DNA of 64,000 nucleotides from Streptomyces sp. BA2 (GCF_009769735.1 NZ_WSRO01000002.1:6460001-6524000); one strand, 5' to 3'. Positions 21,045-30,717 are shown, counted from the first letter of the stretch. Numbers and translations: made by a program. Notes: generated by a model not told the origin, from the letters alone.

Positions 21045-23150
21045 GTGTCCCCGGAGATTTCCCGCAGGCGACTGATGGCAGTCGGCGGTGGCGCGGTCGG
21101 CGCCGCCGCCGTCGGATCCTTCCTGCCCCCGTCGTTGCAGCAGGCACTGGCGCAGGACCGGCACAAACCCGGCAGCGGCGGACTCGACTCGATCGAGCAC
21201 GTCGTCATCCTGATGCAGGAGAACAGGTCCTTCGACCACTACTTCGGCGCCCTGCGCGGCGTACGCGGCTTCGGCGACCGCAACGCCGTCCGGCTCCCGA
21301 GCGGCAAGTCCGTGTTCGAGCAGCCGGGCGTGCTGCGCACCGTCATGCCCTTCCCGGTCCGCGAGGCCGCGGCGGCGCAGAAGAAGGACCTGCAGTACAT
21401 CGGCGCCCTCGACCACTCCTGGAGCGGCGGCGCCAAGGCCTGGCACGACGGCTGGATGGACGGCTGGATCACCGCCAAGACCGCGGCGACCATGGCGTAC
21501 TACACGCGCGACGACATCCCGCTGCACTACGAACTCGCCGACACCTTCACCGTCTGCGACGCCTACCACTCCTCCATCCACACCTCCACGAGCCCCAACC
21601 GCAACCACCTGTGGAGCGGCAAGACCGGCTTCGAGGCGGACGGCGGCCGCGCCGTCGAGAACGACGCGTACGACGAGGGCAAGCACCCCGGATACGACTG
21701 GGGGACGTACGCCGAGCGCCTGGAGAAGGCGGGCGTGAGCTGGCAGACGTACACGGAGTGGGAGAACTTCACCGACAACCAGATCGAGTTCTTCACCACC
21801 TTCAAGGCCATCGCCCGCAAGGTCCTCGCCAAGACCGGCCTCACCTTCATGGAGGCCTTCTACGCCAAGGTGCGCGACGCCAAGGACGACGCCGAGCGCG
21901 AGAAGCTGCTCGCCACCCTGGAGGAGGGCGTCGCGACCCTCACGAAGGCGGAGAAGTCGCTGTTCGAACGCGGCCTTCGGCGCGTGCCCACCGGCAAGCT
22001 CGCCGAGGAGTTCGCCAAGGACGTCGCGGGCGGCAAGCTGGCGAAGGTCAGCTATCTGGTGCCGTCCGCCCTGGACTCCGAGCACCCCAGCGTCTCCTCG
22101 CCGATCCACAGCGCGACCATCGTCTACAAGGTCCTGGACGCCCTCGCCTCGCACCCCGAGGTCTGGCGGCGCACCGCCGTCTTCATCAACTACGACGAGA
22201 ACGACGGCTTCTTCGACCACGTCCCGCCGCCCGTCCCCGGCGGCGAGAGCGACGAGGCGAAGGAGGAGCGCTGGCAGGGGCGGCCGACCGGCCTCGGCGT
22301 GCGCGTGCCCATGCTCGTCGTCTCGCCCTGGACCGTCGGCGGCTACGTCTGCTCCGAAGTCTTCGACCACACCTCGGTCGTGCGCTTCCTGGAGAAGTGG
22401 ACCGGCATCGAGGAACCCAACATCAGCGCCTGGCGCCGCAAGGTCACCGGCGATCTCACCGGCGCCTTCGACTTCAGACGCGGCCACCGGCAGCCCGAGG
22501 TGGAGCAGCCCGGCGCCATCCCGGAGTTCAGCGGCCGCTGGTCCCCGCAGCCGCCCCTGAAGCAGTCCATGCCGGTCCAGGAGCCGGGCACCCGCCGCGC
22601 CCGCCCGCTGCCCTACCAGCCCGACGCGTACGTGAAGCGGGGCGAGAGCGGTGCTCTCTCGGTGCGGCTGCGCAACGGCGGACGCTCCAGCGCGCACTTC
22701 GCGCTCTATCCGTACGCCGGTGAATTCACGGCCCCGCTCCACCAGGACGTCGTACGCGAGGGCTCCTGGACCGTTCCGGTGCCCGAGGACGCGTACGACT
22801 TCACGGTCACGGGGCCGAACGGCTTCCGGCGCGAGTTCGCGGGCGGCAAGGACGGCGGCGCGCAGCTCGCCTCCGCGATCACCCGCCGCGAGATCCACCT
22901 GACCCTGGCCAATCGGGGCCGCAAGGAACTCGTCTTCACCGTCAAGCCGCTCGGATACGTGGACGAGCACGACGTCAGGAGGCGCACGAGGGTCGTGCGC
23001 GTCAAGGCGGGCAGCAGTCGCACGATCGCCTGGCACACGGCAGACGAGCACGGTTGGTACGACATCCAGGTGACGGTCACGGGTGAGCCCGTATTCCGAC
23101 GGCGTCTGATGGGGCACATAGAGAACGGACGCGCGAGCGTATCGGGCTGA
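21045..23150 (+). CDS. Tat-secreted phosphocholine-type phospholipase C
   Basis: This 701-residue enzyme hydrolyses phospholipid head groups outside the cell. It has a twin-arginine signal (SRRRLMAVGGGAVGAAAVG, residues 6-24), the phosphoesterase-family opening HVVILMQENRSFDHYFGALRGVRGFGD with the catalytic Asn/Asp residues, and HTSTSPNRNHLWSGKTG as in PlcH/PlcN-like enzymes. Two small C-terminal beta domains follow from about residue 530, as in DUF756. GTG 21045 has GGAGG nine bases upstream. A 13-bp hairpin ends the gene. Such genes are often phosphate-regulated, but I could not find a convincing PHO box. Confidence 0.92.
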   Translation: MSPEISRRRLMAVGGGAVGAAAVGSFLPPSLQQALAQDRHKPGSGGLDSIEHVVILMQENRSFDHYFGALRGVRGFGDRNAVRLPSGKSVFEQPGVLRTVMPFPVREAAAAQKKDLQYIGALDHSWSGGAKAWHDGWMDGWITAKTAATMAYYTRDDIPLHYELADTFTVCDAYHSSIHTSTSPNRNHLWSGKTGFEADGGRAVENDAYDEGKHPGYDWGTYAERLEKAGVSWQTYTEWENFTDNQIEFFTTFKAIARKVLAKTGLTFMEAFYAKVRDAKDDAEREKLLATLEEGVATLTKAEKSLFERGLRRVPTGKLAEEFAKDVAGGKLAKVSYLVPSALDSEHPSVSSPIHSATIVYKVLDALASHPEVWRRTAVFINYDENDGFFDHVPPPVPGGESDEAKEERWQGRPTGLGVRVPMLVVSPWTVGGYVCSEVFDHTSVVRFLEKWTGIEEPNISAWRRKVTGDLTGAFDFRRGHRQPEVEQPGAIPEFSGRWSPQPPLKQSMPVQEPGTRRARPLPYQPDAYVKRGESGALSVRLRNGGRSSAHFALYPYAGEFTAPLHQDVVREGSWTVPVPEDAYDFTVTGPNGFRREFAGGKDGGAQLASAITRREIHLTLANRGRKELVFTVKPLGYVDEHDVRRRTRVVRVKAGSSRTIAWHTADEHGWYDIQVTVTGEPVFRRRLMGHIENGRASVSG

Positions 23151-23163
23151 AGCCACAGTTCTC

Positions 23164-23200
23164 AGGGTGTGCGAGGTTCCGATGGGGCCTCGCACACCCT
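23164..23200 (+). terminator. stem-loop terminator after phospholipase C
   Basis: AGGGTGTGCGAGG (23164-23176) pairs perfectly with CCTCGCACACCCT (23188-23200) around an 11-base loop and is followed by TTTGTG. It starts 14 bases past the phospholipase stop. Confidence 0.8.
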
Positions 23201-23363
23201 TTGTGCTCTTGTGAGGAAGCCCACGAACCGGACCAACGATCTCCAGGCCCTGTCAAAGTGTCTTTGGCGCTTTTGTCATCGCTCATACGTTCTTTGCGGG
23301 CTGTTCAGGTCATTCAAGACGGTTCCCGATAAAGATCCACGAACCACATCAGGGAGCCGGTCA

Positions 23364-25637
23364 GTGGCAGCACTCGCACGGTGGTGTGTGAAGCACCGCC
23401 TCCTCGCAGTACTGCTCTGGCTCGTCGCTCTTTCGGGCGCCGCGAGCGCCGCGGCGCTCGCCGGATCCTCGTACTCGAACGACTACGAGGTTCCGGGCAC
23501 CGAGTCCGGCCGTGCGACCCAGCTCCTGAACGAGGGCTTCGAAGGTCTCGGCGGCGACAGCAACACCGTCGTCTGGAAGACCGAAGCGGGCACCACCGTG
23601 CGCGCGGCGGACGTCGAGCAGACGATGACCGACACCCTCGACAAGATCGAGGACATGCCCGCCGTGGCCTCCGTCAGCAGCCCGTACGAGGGGAGCGGCG
23701 CCGCACAGATCAGTGACGACGACCGCATAGCGTACGCGAACGTCACCTTCCGCGAGCAGGCCGACGACATCGACAAGGCGGACGCACAGGCACTCGTCGA
23801 CACCGCGAAGGCCGCCGATTCGGACAGCCTGGACGTCGAGCTCGGCGGCAGCGCCGTCGCCCTCACCGAGTCCAAGAGCGCGCAGACCGCCGAGATCGTC
23901 GGGGTCGCCGTCGCCGCCGTCGTGCTCTTCCTCGCCTTCGGCTCGCTCGCCGCGTCGATCCTGCCCATCGCCACGGCGCTGGTGTCGGTCGGCACGGCCT
24001 ACGCCGGCATCGTGCTGCTCGGGCACGTCATGACCGTCGCGGACTTCGCCCCGATGCTGGGCACGCTGATCGGGCTCGGCGTCGGCATCGACTACGCGCT
24101 CTTCATCGTGACCCGCCACCGCAAGGGCCTCAAACAGGGCCTGCCGGTGGCCGTCGCCGCGGAACGCGCGGTCGCCACCACCGGGCGCGCGGTCGTCTTC
24201 GCGGGCGCCACCGTGTGCATCGCGCTGCTCGGCATGCTCATCCTGCGGCTCAGCTTCCTGGGCGGCGTCGCGATCGCGGGATCGCTGACCGTCCTCCTCA
24301 CGGTCGCCGCGTCCGTGACCCTGCTGCCCGCCCTCCTGTCCTGGATCGGACCGCGTGCGCTCAGCCGCCGCGAACGCCGCGCCCTGGCCGAGCACGGCCC
24401 GGCCCCGGAGCTGCCCACCGGGCTCGCCGCCCGCTGGTCCGCCTTCGTGGAGCGGCACCCGAAGCTGCTCGGCGTCGTCGCCGTCGCCGTGATGGCGCTG
24501 CTCGCGCTGCCCACACTCTCCCTCCACCTGGGCACCTCCGACCAGGGCAACAACCCGGCGTCGGCCACCACACGCCAGGCCTACGACCTGCTCGCGGACG
24601 GCTTCGGCCCCGGCGTGAACGGCCCCCTCACCCTCGTCACGGACGTCGAAGGAGCGGGCGACCGGCTCGCCCTCACCAACCTCGTCCCCACACTGGAATC
24701 GACCAAGGGCGTCGCCTCCGTCAGCCCCGTCACGTACGACACCGACGGCACCGTCGCCCACATCACCGTCGTACCGGACTCGTCCCCCCAGTCCGAGCGG
24801 ACCAGCGATCTCGTCGACCGGCTCCGCGACGACGTGCTGCCCATGGCCGAGGCCGACACATCGCTCGACCTGGCGGTGGGCGGTGTCACGGCGAGCTACG
24901 ACGACTTCGCGGAGATCATCGTCGGCAAGCTGCCGCTCTTCGTGGGTGTGGTCATCGGCCTCGGCTGCGTCCTGCTGCTCCTTGCCTTCCGGTCCATCGG
25001 CATCCCCCTGAAGGCCGCCGCGATGAACGTGGCCGCGGTGGCGTCCGCCTTCGGGGTCGTCGTCGCGATCTTCCAGTGGGGCTGGGGGAGCGAGCTGCTC
25101 GGCCTCGGCTCGGCCGGACCGATCGAGCCTTTCCTGCCCGTGATCATGGTGTCCGTACTCTTCGGGCTCTCGATGGACTACCAGGTCTTCCTGGTCAGCC
25201 GGATGTACGAGGAGTGGCTGGAGACCGGCGACAACCGGCGGGCCGTCCGCGTCGGCCTCGCCGAGACGAGCCGCGTGATCAACTCAGCGGCCGTGATCAT
25301 GATTTCGGTCTTCCTGGCCTTCGTCCTGAGCGGCGACCGGGTCATCGCGATGTTCGGCATCGGCCTCGCCGCCGCGGTCGCGCTCGACGCGTTCGTCCTG
25401 CGTACGTTGCTGGTGCCGGCCCTCATGCACATGCTGGGCGGCGCCAACTGGTGGCTGCCGCGCGGCCTCGACCGCTGGCTGCCGCGCATCAGCATCGAGC
25501 CGCCGGAATGTCGTTCGAGTACGGCCGTCGTGAGTGCGAGGATCCGGGGGCAACGGGACGCGCGGGACGGCGCGGACGTGGTGCCGGACGGAATGAAGGA
25601 GCGGGATGTTCGCGATATCGCTGGGCGAGGGCGCTGA
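23364..25637 (+). CDS. MMPL/RND-family membrane transporter
   Basis: A 757-residue exporter of the MmpL type, proton-driven and usually moving lipids or hydrophobic compounds. It has one helix at the N-terminus (LLAVLLWLVALSGAASAAALAG), an extracytoplasmic domain, five helices including the GxxxDY(A/S) signature (GLGVGIDYALFIVTRHRKGL), then the second half with the matching FGLSMDYQVFLVSRMYEEW. GTG 23364 follows AGGGAG; the longer in-frame reading upstream is non-coding. The C-terminal 45 residues are hydrophilic, and the last 32 bases overlap the GNAT gene. No lipid synthesis cluster is adjacent, so the cargo is unknown. Confidence 0.9.
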   Translation: MAALARWCVKHRLLAVLLWLVALSGAASAAALAGSSYSNDYEVPGTESGRATQLLNEGFEGLGGDSNTVVWKTEAGTTVRAADVEQTMTDTLDKIEDMPAVASVSSPYEGSGAAQISDDDRIAYANVTFREQADDIDKADAQALVDTAKAADSDSLDVELGGSAVALTESKSAQTAEIVGVAVAAVVLFLAFGSLAASILPIATALVSVGTAYAGIVLLGHVMTVADFAPMLGTLIGLGVGIDYALFIVTRHRKGLKQGLPVAVAAERAVATTGRAVVFAGATVCIALLGMLILRLSFLGGVAIAGSLTVLLTVAASVTLLPALLSWIGPRALSRRERRALAEHGPAPELPTGLAARWSAFVERHPKLLGVVAVAVMALLALPTLSLHLGTSDQGNNPASATTRQAYDLLADGFGPGVNGPLTLVTDVEGAGDRLALTNLVPTLESTKGVASVSPVTYDTDGTVAHITVVPDSSPQSERTSDLVDRLRDDVLPMAEADTSLDLAVGGVTASYDDFAEIIVGKLPLFVGVVIGLGCVLLLLAFRSIGIPLKAAAMNVAAVASAFGVVVAIFQWGWGSELLGLGSAGPIEPFLPVIMVSVLFGLSMDYQVFLVSRMYEEWLETGDNRRAVRVGLAETSRVINSAAVIMISVFLAFVLSGDRVIAMFGIGLAAAVALDAFVLRTLLVPALMHMLGGANWWLPRGLDRWLPRISIEPPECRSSTAVVSARIRGQRDARDGADVVPDGMKERDVRDIAGRGR

Positions 25638-26184
25638 GCTGAGGCCCATCGAGCCGTGGCAGGCGCAGGAGTTCCTCACGCACGTCGAGCGTGCGCGGGA
25701 GTACGCGGGGCCTTGGGTGCCCCTGACCGTACGGGCGAAGGACCTCGAATCGGCGCGGGAGCTGCTCCAGATGTTCGCCGACAGGCAGGCCGCCGACACG
25801 GGGCGCCTGTACGGCATCTGGCTCGATGACACACTCGTCGGCGGTGTGCTCTTCCGGATCTTCGACACGGCCACGGAGAGCTGCGAGGTCGGCGTCTGGC
25901 TTGAGCCTTCGGCCGCCGGACGCGGTCTGATCACCAGGGCGAGCCGGGTCCTCATCGACTGGGCGGTGGACGAGCGCGGCATGCACCGCGTGGAGTGGAT
26001 GGTCTCGACGGCGAACGACCGCAGCAAGGCGGTGGCGAAGCGGCTCGGGATGACCAAGGACGGGGTGCTGCGGGAGTGCTTCCCCTGGCAGGGGGTGCGG
26101 CACGACATGGAGGTGTGGTCGGTGCTCGCACCGGAGTGGCGGAAGGCGCGCGAGGCTCGTCAAGGCGCCGAAGCGGCTCGTTAA
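25606..26184 (+). CDS. GNAT acetyltransferase, RimJ/RimL type
   Basis: A 192-residue acetyl-CoA-dependent N-acetyltransferase of the Acetyltransf_3/RimL group. The acetyl-CoA pocket is formed by CEVGVWLEPSAAGRGLITRA (Q/RxxGxG/A-like) and the motif B tail by NDRSKAVAKRLGMTKDGVLRECF, which is typical of ribosomal-protein acetyltransferases. ATG 25606 has AAGGAG five bases upstream and starts inside the end of the MMPL gene, so the two are cotranscribed. Acceptor (protein N-terminus, antibiotic or metabolite) cannot be told. Confidence 0.88.
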   Translation: MFAISLGEGAELRPIEPWQAQEFLTHVERAREYAGPWVPLTVRAKDLESARELLQMFADRQAADTGRLYGIWLDDTLVGGVLFRIFDTATESCEVGVWLEPSAAGRGLITRASRVLIDWAVDERGMHRVEWMVSTANDRSKAVAKRLGMTKDGVLRECFPWQGVRHDMEVWSVLAPEWRKAREARQGAEAAR

Positions 26185-26219
26185 GAAAGCTCTCAGACTC
26201 CGTCCGTACGGTGCGGGGC

Positions 26220-26825
26220 ATGGGAACTAAGACAGAGGACGAGATCGCGGCCGAGGCGGCCGCAAAGCCCGCAGAGCCGGAGGCCGCGGACACCGCCGAC
26301 ACCACGGACGCCGCGAAGGCGGACGCCGTCAAGGTGGAGAAGACCGCCCCGGCCGATGACGCCGTCGAGGGCGACGACGCCGATGACGCCGACGAGCTCG
26401 TCGTGGTGGACGAGGTCGCTCCGGCCAGGTCCACCGGCGTGTTCCAGGGCGCCGCGGCCGTCGTCTCCGCCGCTCTCGGTGTGATCGGCCTGTCCGGCGG
26501 CTGGCTCGGCACGGTCGCCGCGGCCCGCTCGAACATCGTCGGTCAGCTCGAGACCAAGCAGTCGGCGAGCGTCGCCGACCAGATCCAGGCCCTGTACGGC
26601 GACTCCTGGCAGGTCACGGCGCTGATCGCCGGAGCCTTCGCGCTCGCCGCGCTGGTCGTCGGGTTCGTCGTCCTGGTCAGGCCCGCGTTCGGCGCGCCCG
26701 ACCAGGTACAGGCACCGTGGATCAAGTCGGTGGCCTGGGCGGGTGTCGCCCTGGGCGTCATCGGCCTGCTGCTGGCCATCGCCAAGTACTCGGACCTCAT
26801 CTACGGTCTTCCGTCGACGAGTTGA
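26220..26825 (+). CDS. acidic-tailed integral membrane protein, 201 aa
   Basis: A 201-residue protein with an N-terminal tail of about 68 residues rich in Ala, Asp and Glu, likely disordered, and then three membrane helices (about 75-95, 127-153 and 165-187). Between the first two lies a segment RSNIVGQLETKQSASVADQIQALYGDSWQ, expected outside the membrane. I do not recognise a family. TACGGT (26207-26212) seven bases before the ATG and the lack of a Shine-Dalgarno indicate a leaderless transcript. A very strong hairpin follows the gene, so it is probably monocistronic. Confidence 0.75.
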   Translation: MGTKTEDEIAAEAAAKPAEPEAADTADTTDAAKADAVKVEKTAPADDAVEGDDADDADELVVVDEVAPARSTGVFQGAAAVVSAALGVIGLSGGWLGTVAAARSNIVGQLETKQSASVADQIQALYGDSWQVTALIAGAFALAALVVGFVVLVRPAFGAPDQVQAPWIKSVAWAGVALGVIGLLLAIAKYSDLIYGLPSTS

Positions 26826-26848
26826 TGGCAGCCCCACCGGCGTTCTGA

Positions 26849-26898
26849 GCCTTAGGGGGGTGGGAGAGGCCTAAGGGCCTCTCCCACCCCCCTAAGGC
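26849..26898. terminator. 23-bp perfect hairpin terminator
   Basis: The 23 bases 26849-26871 are the exact reverse complement of 26876-26898, with only TAAG as loop. The stem begins GCCTTAGGGGGGTGGG. It lies 23 bases past the stop of the membrane protein gene and is followed by ATTTTG. It is the strongest terminator in the window. Confidence 0.88.
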
Positions 26899-27006
26899 AT
26901 TTTGCCCCCTCAAGATGCGGCACTCTCCCGATGTGCCGCCCCTCCCTGGCAGACGAAAGTAGAGGTCAGAAGGAAGTCAGCAGCCAGCAGAAGCCAGGGA
27001 GTTCCC

Positions 27007-27192
27007 ATGTTCGAGTACGAGATGCACCAGCTGCGCGCCGCCGAGCTCATCCGCGAGGCCGACCGCCGCCGTCTCCTGCGCGAAGCCCGTGAGGCCAAGG
27101 CGGAGCGCGCCGCCCGCCGCTCGGCCCGCCACGAAACCGAGGGGCGGGTGAGTACCAGCCAGCGGAGAAGCCGCTTCACCCGGGCCGCGTGA
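27007..27192 (+). CDS. small Arg-rich protein, 61 aa
   Basis: A 61-residue, strongly basic protein (about a quarter Arg) predicted to be one long helix: EMHQLRAAELIREADRRRLL, then alternating Arg/Ala/Glu. ATG 27007 has AGGGAG six bases upstream. I recall similar short Arg/Glu helical proteins as common, unnamed genes in Streptomyces. Its stop overlaps a GTG (27189) in frame with the large LuxR regulator downstream, so the pair may be cotranscribed. The composition would suit nucleic acid binding, but no domain is recognised. Confidence 0.65.
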   Translation: MFEYEMHQLRAAELIREADRRRLLREAREAKAERAARRSARHETEGRVSTSQRRSRFTRAA

Positions 27193-27269
27193 TGGGGGAG
27201 ACGGCGGCGACAGAAGCGCCTGTTTCTGCCCTCGGGATATTCGCTGCCACCAAGCACTCACCCTGTGCG

Positions 27270-30200
27270 ATGCTCACCGCTGTGGAGACCAGGTCCGTAA
27301 GCCCCGTGTTCGTCGGCCGCTCCGACGAGCTGGGCGTACTGAACGACGCACTCGCCCGTGCCAAGGGGACGACCCCCGGCACGGGCGAGCCGCAGGCGTT
27401 GTTGCTGGGCGGCGAGGCGGGCGTCGGCAAGACCCGCCTCATCGAGGAGTTCACCGCGGCGGCCCGCGCCGAAGGTGCCGTTGTCGCGCTCGGCGGCTGC
27501 GTCGAGATCGGCGCGGACGGCCTCCCCTTCGCCCCGTTCTCCAGTGCCCTGCGCTCCCTGCGCCGCCAGCTCCCCGACGAGGTGGACGCCGCGGTCGCCG
27601 ACCAGGAGGGCGAGCTCGCCCGGCTCCTGCCCGAACTGGGCGAGGCACCGCAGCGCCGCAGGGGCACCGACGCACAGCACGACGAGGAGGGCATGGCCCG
27701 CCTCTTCGAGCTGACCGTCCGCCTCCTGGAGCGCCTCGCCGCCGACCGTCCGGTGGTCGTCGCCCTGGAGGACCTGCACTGGGCCGACGCCTCGACCCGG
27801 CACCTCCTCGCCTACCTCTTCCGCACGCTGCGCAGCGGCCGCCTCGTCGTCGTCGCGACCTACCGCGCCGACGACATCCACCGCCGCCACCCGCTGCGCC
27901 CGCTCCTCGCCGAGCTCGACCGCCTGCGCACGGTGCGGCGCATCGAACTGTCCCGCTTCAGCAAGGTCGAAGTGGCCCGGCAGATGGCGGGCATCCTCAG
28001 CGCCGAGCCCGAACCGTCCCTGGTGGACGACATCTTCGACCGCTCGGACGGCAACGCCTTCTTCGTCGAGGAGCTCGCGGTCGCCTCGCACGGCAGCAGC
28101 TGCGCGAGCCTCACGGACTCCCTGCGCGACCTCCTCCTCGTACGCGTCGAGGAGCTGCCCGAGGACAGCCAGCGGGTGGCAAGGATCGTCGCGGAGGGCG
28201 GCTCGAACGTCGAGTACCCCCTGCTCGCCGCGGTCGCGGGGCTCGCGGAGGACGACCTGATCGAGGCGCTGCGGGCCGCGGTCGGCGCCAACATCCTGCT
28301 GCCGTCACCCGACGGCGACGGCTACCGCTTCCGGCACTCCCTGGTGCGCGAGGCCGTCGGCGACGATCTGCTGCCCGGTGAGCGCTCCCGGATCAGCCGC
28401 CGCTTCGCCACGGTCCTCGAAGCCGACCCCTCCCTCGTCGCCGCCGACCAGCGCGCCGCCCGCCTCGCCAGCTACTGGTACCACGCGCACGACGCGGCGA
28501 AGGCGCTCCCCGCCGTCCTGCGGGCCTCCGTCGAGGCCCGCCGCCGCTATGCGTACTCCGAGCAACTGCGCCTCCTCGAACGGGCGATGGAGCTGTGGGA
28601 CGACGCCCCCGAGGACATCCGCCTCGAACTGCGCCCCCTCGACTACGCCGAGGTCTACCCTCCCTGCGGCTGCGACCCGGCGACCACCCCGCTGCGCTAC
28701 CTCGACCTCATGGCGGAGGCCTCCGTCGCGGGCCGACTCTGCGGGGAGCGGGAGCGCGCCCTGAAGATAACCAAGCGTGCGTTGCGGCTCCTTGCGGACG
28801 AGGACGATCCGCTGCGCGCGGCCTGGTTCTGGATCCAGCGCTCCCGGCTCACCTCGACGCTCGGCCGCGGCGACGGCTGGGCGGAGATCGCCACCGCGCA
28901 GGAACTGGTCCGCGGCCTCCCGCCGTCCGAGGTGCACGCCGAAGTACTGACCAACGTCGCCTCCTGGGGCATGCTCCACAACCCCGGAGCCGAGACCCTG
29001 GCGTCGGCCCAGCGCGCCGTCGAGTACGCCCGGATGGTCAAGGCCGAGGAGACCGAACTCAATGCCCGGCTCATCCTCGGCGGCCTCCTGGTCGACGCGG
29101 GCGACGTCGAGCAGGGCTTCGCCGAGATGTACGCGGTCAGGGACCGGTGCGTGGAGCCGCCGGGCCTGGTCTCCCGCATCCCGCACATCCACGTCAACCT
29201 GCCGTCCGTGCTCGAAGGCGCGGGCCGCTCGCTCGAATCCCTGGAGGTCGGCGATCAGGGCCTCGCGCTCTGCCGGAAGTACGGCCTCACGGACACCGAG
29301 AGCTGGGTCCAGGCCAACAAAGCGGAGTCCCTTTTCTCACTGGGCCGTTGGGACGAGGCGGTCGAGGCCTCCGAGGCGGCCCGCCGTGGTGCGCTCAGCG
29401 TCAAGCCGCGGGGCGGTGCCGCCCTGCAGCTCGCCTTCATCGCGCTCGGCCGGGGTGACTTGGCCGAAGCCGCCGCCCAACTGGCCACGGCCCGCGGTCA
29501 CTACGGCTCGCACGATCGCATGCCGCAGTACTTCCTGCCCATGATCCACGCCGCCCTCGGCATCGCGGGGGCCGACCCCGACCGCGCGTCGGGCGTCGCC
29601 GCGGCGCGCGCCGAGCTCGAACAGGCCCTGGCCAAGGGCTTCCCACCCAGCACTCAGCGCTACACCTGGCCCCTGCTGCTCGCCGCTGCCACCTCGGAGG
29701 CCGATACGCGCGGCCTGCCCGCAGCCGAGCCCGGCAGGGCCGATGCCATCGACAGCATCCGCCGAGCCGCGAGGCGCCTCCCCTCGCCCATGCCGGTCTG
29801 GGTCGCCTACGAGAAGTGGGTCCGCGCCGAACTCCTGCGCGCCGAGGACCGCGACACCCCCGCCGACTGGTCCGCCACGGTCACCGCGCTCGAAGCCGTC
29901 GACCGCCCCTACGACTTGGCCCGCGCCCGCCTCCGGCTCGCCGAGTCCCTCCTCGCGACCTCTGCCGGCGTGGGCGCCGAAGCGGATCGTGAGCGCGCCG
30001 CCGGGCTGCTGCGGCAGGCCCGCGAGGTCGCCGAGCGCCTGAGGGCCCGGCCCCTGGCCGACTCCGTCGCCGGACTCGCCCAGCGCGCCCGCCTGACCCT
30101 GAACGACGACGACTCCGCGATCCCTCACCTCACCCCGGTCGACCCCGCCGAAGCGCTCGGCCTCACCAGCCGGGAGCGGGACGTGCTCCGCCGCGTCGCC

Positions 30201-30374
30201 GCGGGCCGCAGCAACCGCCAGATCGCCGAGGAGCTCTTCATCTCCCCGAAGACGGCGAGCGTCCACGTCTCCAACATCCTCGCCAAGCTGGGCGTCGCCG
30301 GCCGGGGCGAGGCGGCGGCCCTGGCCCACCGCCTGCGCCTGTTCCCCGCGGAACGCGCACAGTCCGCCGGCTGA
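27270..30374 (+). CDS. large ATP-binding LuxR-family regulator (LAL type)
   Basis: About 1034 residues: an AAA/NACHT-like ATPase domain with Walker A GGEAGVGKT (residues 48-56) and Walker B VVVALEDLHWADAS, a long middle of TPR-like helices, and a C-terminal LuxR HTH (LTSRERDVLRRVAAGRSNRQIAEELFISPKTASVHVSNIL). LAL regulators bind ATP and activate pathway genes, sometimes for secondary metabolites or sugar use. ATG 27270 leaves 11 residues before the conserved FVGR; GTG 27189, overlapping the stop of the preceding small gene, would add 27 residues. No cluster surrounds it, so the regulon is unknown. Confidence 0.9.
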   Translation: MLTAVETRSVSPVFVGRSDELGVLNDALARAKGTTPGTGEPQALLLGGEAGVGKTRLIEEFTAAARAEGAVVALGGCVEIGADGLPFAPFSSALRSLRRQLPDEVDAAVADQEGELARLLPELGEAPQRRRGTDAQHDEEGMARLFELTVRLLERLAADRPVVVALEDLHWADASTRHLLAYLFRTLRSGRLVVVATYRADDIHRRHPLRPLLAELDRLRTVRRIELSRFSKVEVARQMAGILSAEPEPSLVDDIFDRSDGNAFFVEELAVASHGSSCASLTDSLRDLLLVRVEELPEDSQRVARIVAEGGSNVEYPLLAAVAGLAEDDLIEALRAAVGANILLPSPDGDGYRFRHSLVREAVGDDLLPGERSRISRRFATVLEADPSLVAADQRAARLASYWYHAHDAAKALPAVLRASVEARRRYAYSEQLRLLERAMELWDDAPEDIRLELRPLDYAEVYPPCGCDPATTPLRYLDLMAEASVAGRLCGERERALKITKRALRLLADEDDPLRAAWFWIQRSRLTSTLGRGDGWAEIATAQELVRGLPPSEVHAEVLTNVASWGMLHNPGAETLASAQRAVEYARMVKAEETELNARLILGGLLVDAGDVEQGFAEMYAVRDRCVEPPGLVSRIPHIHVNLPSVLEGAGRSLESLEVGDQGLALCRKYGLTDTESWVQANKAESLFSLGRWDEAVEASEAARRGALSVKPRGGAALQLAFIALGRGDLAEAAAQLATARGHYGSHDRMPQYFLPMIHAALGIAGADPDRASGVAAARAELEQALAKGFPPSTQRYTWPLLLAAATSEADTRGLPAAEPGRADAIDSIRRAARRLPSPMPVWVAYEKWVRAELLRAEDRDTPADWSATVTALEAVDRPYDLARARLRLAESLLATSAGVGAEADRERAAGLLRQAREVAERLRARPLADSVAGLAQRARLTLNDDDSAIPHLTPVDPAEALGLTSRERDVLRRVAAGRSNRQIAEELFISPKTASVHVSNILAKLGVAGRGEAAALAHRLRLFPAERAQSAG

Positions 30375-30453
30375 CCTGCGCTTTCCCGGCCCCGGTGGGT
30401 TCCGCAGGCACTCGCTTACGCTGGTAGGAGGAACCCGGCCGCCAGGAGGCGCA

Positions 30454-30717
30454 GTGTTCAACCCGATCGAGCTTTTCCAGCCCGGCCGCAAACACACGCA
30501 CGACGAGCAGAAGCGGCTGGAGCTGAGCCGGGTCGACGTTGCCGACGGCGACCCGGGCCGCGGCCCGATAGACCTGACCTCCGGCAAGGTGGTGGTGAGG
30601 GTGCCGCAACAGGCTGCCGCCCTGGAGCCAAACCCGACCGCCGCAGCCGCCGCAGAGCCCCCTACCACCACCGACACGCCCCCGGCCCCCGCAGCGGCCA
30701 CCGATCACGACCGTTAG
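30454..30717 (+). CDS. DUF6191-like small protein
   Basis: An 87-residue soluble protein. The first 55 residues (FNPIELFQPGRKHTHDEQKR, then DPGRGPIDLTSGKVVV) look like the short actinobacterial family I recall as DUF6191; the last 30 are a Pro/Ala/Thr tail, probably disordered. The GTG start has AGGAGG five bases upstream. It stands alone between the LAL regulator and the convergent PQQ-type lipoprotein gene. No function is known. Confidence 0.7.
   Translation: MFNPIELFQPGRKHTHDEQKRLELSRVDVADGDPGRGPIDLTSGKVVVRVPQQAAALEPNPTAAAAAEPPTTTDTPPAPAAATDHDR

Noticed and set aside
20950..21045. Possible PHO box before phospholipase C (two TTCAC elements)
   Set aside because: The TTCAC copies are 18 bases apart; PhoP boxes in Streptomyces are 11-base direct repeats. 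Function makes phosphate control plausible but the sequence does not show it.
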